A stretch of 64,000 nucleotides of DNA from CAYQLT01 sp964418425 (lineage in GTDB: Bacteria > Bacillota > Limnochordia > Limnochordales > Geochordaceae), in the NCBI GenBank assembly GCA_964418425.1, contig CAYQLT010000007.1, positions 28,831 to 92,830 of the forward strand. The letters are read 5' to 3'. Made by a program: the position numbers and the translations under genes. Numbering within the stretch: the first letter of the stretch is position 1; each line of letters begins with the position of its first letter. Under the pieces are notes generated by a model. That model had not been told where the DNA came from and ran no database searches. It saw only the letters and a list, made by a program, of their open reading frames with translations. Shown here piece after piece: positions 26,138-32,666 of this stretch.

Positions 26138-26844
26138 TCGTGGACGATGAAGAGCCAGCCCGAGTGGAGCTGGTTCACCTGCTGCGCCGGGTGACCGACC
26201 TGGAGCAGGTGGACGAGGCAGCCACCGCGGTGGACGCTCTGGCCAGGCTGCAGGAGCGACGCTACGACCTGGTCTTCCTGGACATCCGGATGCCGGACCT
26301 GAGCGGGCTTAAGGCGATGGAAGTGATCAACCGTCTTCCGGAGCCCCCGCCCGTCATCTTCGTCACGGCCTACGACGAGTACGCGCTGGCCGCCTTTGAG
26401 GTGGCCGCACGGGACTACCTGCTCAAGCCGGTCTCGGAGGCCCGGCTGCGCCTGGCCGTGGACCGGGTGGTGGGGCGGCGTCATCTGGAGGAGTCGGCCG
26501 CGCGGGTGGCCCGGGACCGGCTTCCCGTGGAGCAGGATGGCCACACGAAGCTGGTGCGTATCGCCGACATCCGGTTTGTGCACGTGCAGGGTCATACGGT
26601 GCACGTGCGCACCTTTGATGCGGAGTACCACAGCCGGGCCTCGCTGGTGGAGCTGTCCGAGCGGCTGGCGGCCCACGGCTTCATCCGGGTTCACCGTTCG
26701 TACCTGGTCAACCCCGAGCACGTCCTGGAGGTGCACCCCTTCTTTGCCGGCACCTACATCCTGCGCATGGACGACAGGGGCAAGAGCGAGGTTCCGGTGA
26801 GCCGGGGTTGCGCCAGGATGGTGCGGGACCTGTTCGGCCTGTAA
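26119..26844 (+). CDS. LytTR-family response regulator
   Basis: 241 residues. Receiver domain (1-120): acidic pair in ALIVDDEEPAR, phospho-Asp in LVFLDIRMPDLSG, Thr/Lys in VTAYDEYALAAFEVAARDYLLKPV. The LytTR DNA-binding domain (about 135-240) has VHVQGHTVHVRTFDAEY and FIRVHRSYLVNPEHV. It is partner to the overlapping LytS-type kinase; related pairs control autolysis, pyruvate/lactate uptake or competence. ATG with GGAGGGCGAGCC upstream. Its target is not evident, but the downstream 425-base region is a candidate. Confidence 0.93.
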   Translation: MGLRALIVDDEEPARVELVHLLRRVTDLEQVDEAATAVDALARLQERRYDLVFLDIRMPDLSGLKAMEVINRLPEPPPVIFVTAYDEYALAAFEVAARDYLLKPVSEARLRLAVDRVVGRRHLEESAARVARDRLPVEQDGHTKLVRIADIRFVHVQGHTVHVRTFDAEYHSRASLVELSERLAAHGFIRVHRSYLVNPEHVLEVHPFFAGTYILRMDDRGKSEVPVSRGCARMVRDLFGL

Positions 26845-27269
26845 GCCGCGCGGGTGGGCTCCCGGGATCCGTTCACGCCGTCGGTTGACCGTTCGTGTCG
26901 TGCTTCTTGCACTTCAGGACAAATGTCTGGCCGGGGAGGAGCGCACCGGGTAGCCTGATGGGTGCCTGGTGCATCGGCCCGCCACAAAACAAGAATATTA
27001 GCCCAGACGTCAGAGTCCCCCTCTGGCGCATCCCCCGGGATCTGCCGCATCGCCTCCCCCCAGGCGATGCGGCGTTTTTATGGACCACACGTCCGACATC
27101 GGCCGCCCTTTGAAAAAAGGGCGACGGGCCACCGGCTTTGGCAACTCAGGCTCCATTTGCGACGGTTCAGGACACAGTGGTCGATGGCGAGCCTTGTGGC
27201 CGATATGCTGGAGTGTAAACAATCGGCGGCCGTGGCCACGGCGGGCCTGCTGCGGTGGGAGGGAGCCTC
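26845..27269. other. Intergenic region of about 425 bases with an isolated terminator
   Basis: No protein gene is supported. Left part: TTGACC near 26884 with poor -10. Middle: AT-richer ACAAAACAAGAATATTAG near 26985, unlike the surroundings. A strong terminator at 27044 lies 200 bases beyond the response regulator stop, so either the two-component operon has a long 3' UTR or a small RNA is made here. The right part holds the leader and promoter of the aldolase operon (weak TTGTGG-N16-TAAACA near 27194-27221). Confidence 0.4.
27044..27079 (+). terminator. Rho-independent terminator
   Basis: GCCGCATCGCC, an eight-base loop, GGCGATGCGGC (perfect 11-base-pair stem), then GTTTTTATGG. Confidence 0.85.
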
Positions 27270-28274
27270 ATGCACCAGCTGAGCATCGGAAAATTACGGG
27301 GGCTCATGCAGATTTCCGACGAGAGGGGAATTATCGCGGTAACGGCTCTGGACCACCGTGGCTCGCTCAAGGAGTCCCTTGAAATGGCCTTCGGGCGTCC
27401 GGTGGGTTACGACGACGTGGTGAGGGAAAAGCTTCGCATGGTGCGGGTGTTCGCGCCGCACTCCTCCGCCGTCCTGCTCGACCCCATATACGGCGCGGCG
27501 CAGGCGGTGGCCTGCGGGGCCGTTTCGGGACGCGTGGGGCTTTTGGTGGCGGTGGAGGAATCCGGGTATGAGGCGACAGAGGAAGGCCGGGTCACCAGGC
27601 TCGTTGAGGGATGGAGCGTGGCGAAGATCAAGCGGATGGGCGCCAGCGCCGTGAAGATGTTGCTGTACTACCATCCCCAGAGCCCCACCGCACACCAGCA
27701 GGAACAGCTGGTCGCCCGGGTCGCCGAGGAGTGTCGCCAGCAGGACATCCCGTTCTTGCTGGAGCCCATGTCCTACCCGATCCAGGCCGGCCAGAAGAAA
27801 TCCAGTCCCGAGTTCGCCCGGGAGAAGCCTCGCATCGTGCTGGAATCGGTTCGAAGGCTGGGGAGGCTTGGCGTCGACCTTCTCAAACTGGAGTTCCCCG
27901 ACGATCCCCATTTTGAAAAGGACGAGGCGCGCATGCGGGAACATTGCCGGCAGCTCACCCGAGAGTCGCCGGTTCCCTGGGTCATCCTGAGTGCAGCAGA
28001 GACCTTCGAGGTCTTTCAGCGGCTGGTGGAGATCGCCTGCGAGGAAGGCGCCAGCGGGTTCATGGTCGGCCGGGCCATCTGGCAGGAGGCGATGCGGATG
28101 CCCGACGAGCGAGATCGGGATCGCTTTCTCAACACCATCGCCGTGAGCCGGCTGGAAATCCTTCGCGCGGTGGCCAACCGCCGGGGCCGGCCCTGGCATG
28201 AAGCCGCCCGGGGCCCGCAGGTGACGGAAGGCTGGCACACGCGCTACCCGGCGGCGGACCAGGCTGGAGAGTGA
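27270..28274 (+). CDS. LacD-like class I aldolase (tagatose/fructose bisphosphate type)
   Basis: 334 residues. The family is the LacD/DUF2090-like (beta/alpha)8 aldolases: TALDHRGSLKESL near the N-terminus, AVKMLLYYHP, FLLEPMSYP, and GVDLLKLEFPDDP with the probable Schiff-base Lys, then WVILSAAETFEVF. It likely cleaves or makes a ketose bisphosphate; in this operon a fructose- or sedoheptulose-bisphosphate aldolase role is the natural guess. ATG with GGGAGGGAGCC upstream. It is the first gene of the operon with phosphoribulokinase only 14 bases downstream. Confidence 0.8.
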   Translation: MHQLSIGKLRGLMQISDERGIIAVTALDHRGSLKESLEMAFGRPVGYDDVVREKLRMVRVFAPHSSAVLLDPIYGAAQAVACGAVSGRVGLLVAVEESGYEATEEGRVTRLVEGWSVAKIKRMGASAVKMLLYYHPQSPTAHQQEQLVARVAEECRQQDIPFLLEPMSYPIQAGQKKSSPEFAREKPRIVLESVRRLGRLGVDLLKLEFPDDPHFEKDEARMREHCRQLTRESPVPWVILSAAETFEVFQRLVEIACEEGASGFMVGRAIWQEAMRMPDERDRDRFLNTIAVSRLEILRAVANRRGRPWHEAARGPQVTEGWHTRYPAADQAGE

Positions 28275-28288
28275 AGGAGGGCATCGAG

Positions 28289-29281
28289 ATGCTGGATGGG
28301 GACGGGCGTCCTGTGCTTGTGGCCATAGGCGGCGACAGCGGCAGCGGCAAGACCACCATCGCCCGGGGGCTGTGCCACCTCTTCGGGCGGGAGAACGTGC
28401 TCAGCATCTGCCTGGATGACTACCACAAGCTGGATCGGCGCCAGCGCGAGCAGGCCGGGGTGACGGCGCTCAACCCGGTGGCCAACGACATCGCGTTGAT
28501 GGAGGAGCACATCTGGGCTCTTCGAGACGGGCGCCCCGTACGCAAGCCCGTCTACGACCACTCCACCGGCACCTTCGGCATGCCGCAGGTCGTGGAGCCC
28601 AAGCCCTGGATCGTGGTTCGAGGGCTCTTCCCGCTCTTCTCGCTGCGGTTGCGCCAGGCTTTTGACGTACGGGTATGGCTGGACCCTGAAGACGAACTGA
28701 AATACCACTGGAAAGTGCAACGGGACGTCGCACAGCGGGGCTACACCCTGGAGCAGGTGATCCGCCACATCGTGGAACGCCAGGACGACTTGCGCCGCTA
28801 CATTCTTCCCCAGCGAGAGCATGCGGACATGGTGGTTCGGTTCTACACCCCTCCGGGGTACTTCCACGCCATCAAGGAAGGCCGAACCAACGGTTCGTTA
28901 CCCCAGTTGCCTGTGAGGGTGAGTCTCAAACCGACCGCCCCGGCCCCGGGGGTAGCCGAGATGGTGGCGGAGCCGGCCACGCACCTGGAGAGGGAGGGGG
29001 CCGACGGATGGGTGGTGCTGGAGATCGACGGCGCCATCCCCATCGAACAGGCCGAGAAAGCGCAGAGTCGCCTGCTCAGCCTGCTGAGCCCGGCCGACGG
29101 GCCATCGGAAGAGCTGGGAGTTTTCCTGGCCAACGGCCGGGAAGCCCGGCGCAGCTGGACGCTTACCCTGGCTCAGCTCATCATCGCCTGCCAGATGGCG
29201 GCCGTGCGGGACGGCCTGCAGCGCGCGGCGCTGCAGCCGACCGGCCGCCGAAGCCGGGGCGGCGTCGGCGCGCAGGAGTGA
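28289..29281 (+). CDS. prk: Phosphoribulokinase
   Basis: 330 residues. P-loop AIGGDSGSGKTTIARGL, then SICLDDYHKLDRRQR, NPVANDIALMEEH, KPVYDHSTG and a putative lid VQRDVAQRGYTLEQV, the set found in plant/cyanobacterial-type phosphoribulokinase rather than uridine kinase. It makes ribulose-1,5-bisphosphate from ribulose-5-phosphate with ATP. ATG with AAGGAGGG eight bases upstream; a GTG six codons earlier overlaps the aldolase stop. Its neighbours rpe, aldolase and glpX are all Calvin-cycle steps. Redox-regulatory cysteines of the plant enzyme are not obvious. Confidence 0.9.
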   Translation: MLDGDGRPVLVAIGGDSGSGKTTIARGLCHLFGRENVLSICLDDYHKLDRRQREQAGVTALNPVANDIALMEEHIWALRDGRPVRKPVYDHSTGTFGMPQVVEPKPWIVVRGLFPLFSLRLRQAFDVRVWLDPEDELKYHWKVQRDVAQRGYTLEQVIRHIVERQDDLRRYILPQREHADMVVRFYTPPGYFHAIKEGRTNGSLPQLPVRVSLKPTAPAPGVAEMVAEPATHLEREGADGWVVLEIDGAIPIEQAEKAQSRLLSLLSPADGPSEELGVFLANGREARRSWTLTLAQLIIACQMAAVRDGLQRAALQPTGRRSRGGVGAQE

Positions 29282-29339
29282 GGCGAGTGCGCGGGGCCGT
29301 CGGGCGGGGGCAAAGCGCCCCTGGCGGGGGTGGAGCCCC

Positions 29340-30020
29340 ATGAAGCTCTTCGCCTCCCTGCTCAGCGCGGACTTTGGTTGCCTGGCCGAGCAGGTGGCCC
29401 AGCTGGAGGCCAGCGGGGTCATCGACGGGCTGCATCTGGACGTGATGGACGGCTGTTTCGTCCCCAACCTGGCGATGGGCCCCCAGGTGCTGCGGGCCCT
29501 GCGGCCGCGCACCCGGCTTCCCATGGAGGCGCACCTCATGGTTCACGAGCCCGCGAGGGTGCTGGGGCACTTCCTGGAGGCGGATCGGGTCATCGTTCAC
29601 GTGGAGGCCTGCTCGCAACTGCACCGGGAACTGGAGACCATCCGCCGGGCCGGCTGCGCGGCGGGGGTGGCTCTCAACCCTGCCACGCCCATCGAGTCCG
29701 TGGAGTGGGTGTTGGACCAGGTCGACACGGTTCTCTTGATGGGCGTCGACCCGGGATTCGGCGGCCAGCCGTTCATCCCCTCCGTGCTGGGGAAGATCCG
29801 CCGCCTGCGGCGGCTTGTGGAGCGGCGCCGCTGCGCGGTCTCCATCTCCATCGACGGCGGCGTCAAGGCCGACAACGCAGGCGCCATCCTGGCTGCGGGC
29901 GCCGATGTCCTTGCCGTTGGCTCGGCTCTCTATGACCCGCCCGGGATCGCGGCGAGCTGTCTGCGGCTGGCCCGCGCGGCCGGGCGGTTGGGCGAGCAGG
30001 CGCCGGTCGGGGGGCGCTGA
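29340..30020 (+). CDS. rpe: Ribulose-phosphate 3-epimerase
   Basis: 226 residues, normal length. It interconverts xylulose-5-phosphate and ribulose-5-phosphate. TIM-barrel motifs: SLLSADFGCLAEQV, LHLDVMDGCFVPNLAMGP (metal His/Asp), MEAHLMVHEP, LLMGVDPGFGGQPFIP (catalytic Asp-region) and ISIDGGVKADNA. ATG after GGGGGTGGAGCCCC. It lies 58 bases after phosphoribulokinase and is followed two bases later by the diaphorase gene, consistent with one operon. Confidence 0.96.
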   Translation: MKLFASLLSADFGCLAEQVAQLEASGVIDGLHLDVMDGCFVPNLAMGPQVLRALRPRTRLPMEAHLMVHEPARVLGHFLEADRVIVHVEACSQLHRELETIRRAGCAAGVALNPATPIESVEWVLDQVDTVLLMGVDPGFGGQPFIPSVLGKIRRLRRLVERRRCAVSISIDGGVKADNAGAILAAGADVLAVGSALYDPPGIAASCLRLARAAGRLGEQAPVGGR

Positions 30021-30021
30021 C

Positions 30022-31371
30022 GTGGGGCTCGCCCTGCTTGCCGGGCCCAGGCCGCCAGCAGCGGAAGCGGCGCCCGTCGCCTGGCTCTTGGCCGAGGTGC
30101 CCGCGGACCAGCGCTTCGCCGGCTTGCGCCGCGCCCTGGCCATGAGCCCCGAGGCGGTGATGGCCGAGGTGGAGGCGGCGCACCTGTGCGGGCGCGGGGG
30201 CGCAGGCTTCCCGACGGCGGTCAAGTGGCGCACTGCCGCGGCGGGTCCTGCGCCCCGCTTTGTGGTGGTCAACGGCGGCGAGCACGAGCCGGGAAGCTTC
30301 AAGGACCGGCTGCTGATGGAGCGCCATGCCCATCGGGTCGTGGAGGGGGCGCTCATCGCCGCGCACGCCGTGGGTGCAGCCGGCCTTTTCTTCTACGTCA
30401 ACGGCACCTTCCCGCAGGCGGCAGCCGCCCTTCAAGAGGCGGTGGCGCACGCCCGGGCCGAGGGGTTGCTGGGGGAGCTGGCCGTGCGAACGGTGGAGGC
30501 GCCCTCGGTGTACGTGGCCGGCGAGGAGACCGCGGCCCTGGAGGTCATCGAAGGGCGCCCGCCGAAGCCGCGCCGCAAGCCCCCCTATCCAGCCCGGGCC
30601 GGGCTTTGGGGCTGCCCCACGGTGGTGAACAACGTCGAGACCCTGGCGCAGGCGGCGGTGGTGCTGCGCCTGGGGGCCGAGCGCGTCCGGCGCCTCGGAA
30701 CCCCCGACAGCCCCGGGACCCTCCTCGTCAGCGTCACCGGGTGGGTGAATCGGCCTGGGGTGTACGAGGTCCCGTTTGGCACGCCGCTGCGGGAGGTCAT
30801 CGAGGGCATGGCCGGGGGAGTGTGGGGCGGCCGTCGGCTCAAGGCGGTGCAGCCTGGCGGCCCCTCCAGCGCGTTTTTGGGCCCGGCGGCTTTGGATACC
30901 CCGCTTGAGCCGGCGGCGCTGAAGCTCGCGGGGAGCCGGCTGGGTTGCGGGGCCATTCGGGTGGTGGCGCAGGGGGTTTGCATGGCCGAAGAACTGCTTC
31001 GCATCGCGGCCTTTTTCGCGGGCGAGTCCTGCGGGCAGTGCGGCCCCTGCGTGCAGGGAACCCGCAGGATGGAACAGCTGCTACAGTCGCTGCGCCTGGG
31101 CATCCGGGGCACCGGCGCGCTCGACCTCCTGGGCCGTCTGGGAACCCGCCTTCCGGGGAAGGGGATCTGCGGTCTGGTGTCGGGCGCGGCGGCTCCGGTG
31201 GCCAGCGCTCTGGCCCTGTTTCCCGCAGACTTCGAACACCATGCGCGCTACGGCGTCTGCCCGCAGCTGGGCCCCCTGCCGCGCCGGGGAGATCGGGGCC
31301 GGCTGTGGCAACCGGCCGGTCCGGGGCCGACCTGGCGCCGCCTGCGGGGAAGGCGGCGCGGCCGGCTCTGA
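30022..31371 (+). CDS. NuoF/HoxF-like NAD(P)H:acceptor flavoprotein subunit
   Basis: 449 residues. FMN/NADH domain: LCGRGGAGFPTAVKW, VVNGGEHEPGSFKDRLLM, YVAGEETAALEVIEG with PRRKPPYPA. Then an SLBB region (LLVSVTGWVNRPGVYEV) and a 4Fe-4S domain with ESCGQCGPCVQGTRRM and a further Cys in KGICGL. No fused NuoE domain, and no NuoE gene adjacent. Such subunits feed or take electrons from NAD(P)H in formate dehydrogenases, hydrogenases and NfnAB-like complexes. GTG starts two bases after rpe, with GGGGGGCGCTGAC upstream. Its partner and its role within a sugar-phosphate operon are unclear. Confidence 0.82.
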   Translation: MGLALLAGPRPPAAEAAPVAWLLAEVPADQRFAGLRRALAMSPEAVMAEVEAAHLCGRGGAGFPTAVKWRTAAAGPAPRFVVVNGGEHEPGSFKDRLLMERHAHRVVEGALIAAHAVGAAGLFFYVNGTFPQAAAALQEAVAHARAEGLLGELAVRTVEAPSVYVAGEETAALEVIEGRPPKPRRKPPYPARAGLWGCPTVVNNVETLAQAAVVLRLGAERVRRLGTPDSPGTLLVSVTGWVNRPGVYEVPFGTPLREVIEGMAGGVWGGRRLKAVQPGGPSSAFLGPAALDTPLEPAALKLAGSRLGCGAIRVVAQGVCMAEELLRIAAFFAGESCGQCGPCVQGTRRMEQLLQSLRLGIRGTGALDLLGRLGTRLPGKGICGLVSGAAAPVASALALFPADFEHHARYGVCPQLGPLPRRGDRGRLWQPAGPGPTWRRLRGRRRGRL

Positions 31372-31449
31372 GCGTTTGAGCCCAAAGTCCGCGAGAGCGA
31401 AGTGCCCCGCCCGGCCGGGCGGGAAAAGGCGGGAGGATGGGAAGGGGCG

Positions 31450-32454
31450 GTGTCGACGTTGGCGCGACCTCTGGATCGCAACCTCGCGCTGGAGCTGGTG
31501 CGGGCTACCGAGGCCGCAGCCATGGCAGCGGCCCGATGGATGGGACGGGGCGACAAACAGGCCGTGGACCAGGCGGCGGTGGACGCGATGCGAAACGTCC
31601 TGCAGACCGTGGACATGGACGGAGTGGTGGTCATCGGGGAAGGGGAGAAAGACCAGGCCCCCATGCTGTACATCGGGGAGCGCATCGGCAACGGGTCGCC
31701 GCCGCCGGTGGACGTGGCCGTCGATCCCGTGGACGGAACGGGGCTGACGGCCAACGGGCTTCCCGGGGCCATATCGGTCGTGGCCCTGGCGGAGCGCGGA
31801 AGCCTCTTCGTCACCCGACTGGCCTACATGGAGAAGATCGTGGTGGGGCCGAGGGCCCGGGGCGCCATCCACCTGGATGCCCCGGTGGCGGAGAACCTGG
31901 AGGCGGTGGCGCTGGCGCTGGACCGGGAGGTGCGGGATCTCACCGTCGTGATGCTCAACCGGCCGCGAAACGCTCCTCTCATCGAGGAGGTCCGCGCCGC
32001 GGGGGCCCGCATCCGGCTGATCCAGGACGGCGATGTGGCCGCGGGCATTCTGGCGGCCATGGAGGATTCCAGCGGCGTCGACCTCCTGATGGGCATCGGA
32101 GGGGCGCCCGAGGGGGTCGTGACCGCCTGTGCGGTGAAGTGCCTGGGAGGGGACATCCAGGGCCGGCTATGGGCCAAAGATGAGCGAGATCGGGCGCAGG
32201 CGGAGCAGGAGGGGATCGATCTGGATCGGGTCCTCACGCTGGATGACCTTTGCTCGGGTGAAAACGTGTTCGTGGCGGCCACCGGGGTGACCGACGGGGA
32301 ACTGCTGGATGGCGTGCGCTACTTCAGCAACGGGGCCATTACCCAATCCCTGGTGATGCGCTCGGCATCGGGAACCGTCCGATGGATCGACGCGCGACAC
32401 GATTTCACGCGCCTGCGCAAGCTGGCCGGCAGCCGCTACGAAGGGCCGTCCTGA
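31450..32454 (+). CDS. glpX: Class II fructose-1,6-bisphosphatase / sedoheptulose-1,7-bisphosphatase (GlpX)
   Basis: 334 residues. LALELVRATEAAAMAAARWMGRGDK at the N-terminus is typical in GlpX, followed by VVVIGEGEKDQAPML (metal Glu), VAVDPVDGTGLTANG, VVMLNRPRN, LMGIGGAPEGVVTACAVK and ENVFVAATGVTDGELL. In cyanobacteria and some Bacillota this enzyme acts on both FBP and SBP. GTG chosen on SD (GGGAAGGGG) and on where homologues begin; an in-frame GTG 48 bases upstream exists. It closes the operon with phosphoribulokinase and epimerase. Confidence 0.93.
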   Translation: MSTLARPLDRNLALELVRATEAAAMAAARWMGRGDKQAVDQAAVDAMRNVLQTVDMDGVVVIGEGEKDQAPMLYIGERIGNGSPPPVDVAVDPVDGTGLTANGLPGAISVVALAERGSLFVTRLAYMEKIVVGPRARGAIHLDAPVAENLEAVALALDREVRDLTVVMLNRPRNAPLIEEVRAAGARIRLIQDGDVAAGILAAMEDSSGVDLLMGIGGAPEGVVTACAVKCLGGDIQGRLWAKDERDRAQAEQEGIDLDRVLTLDDLCSGENVFVAATGVTDGELLDGVRYFSNGAITQSLVMRSASGTVRWIDARHDFTRLRKLAGSRYEGPS

Positions 32455-32559
32455 GATAGGGACAGGGCGCCTGGGGGCGACCTGAGGCGTGCGGGGGACC
32501 ACGGACGGGGCCGTCGCGCCTTTCCCGGCGCAAGCGCCCCATCCCCCGTAAGGAGGGTA

Positions 32560-32588
32560 TTGACGCTGCAAATTGTAACCGTTTAAAT
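32560..32588 (+). promoter_or_regulatory. Candidate promoter of the formate dehydrogenase operon
   Basis: TTGACG, spacer of 16-17 bases, then TTTAAAT, in a noticeably AT-rich patch (GCAAATTGTAACCGTTTAAA). It lies about 80 bases before the alpha-subunit start codon. Confidence 0.5.
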
Positions 32589-32666
32589 TAGCAGCCAGCA
32601 CCTTGTGCGGTAGGCTGAAAACAGCCGGGCCGGGGGATGGCAAGAGTTGGGAGGAGGGATGCGCGG

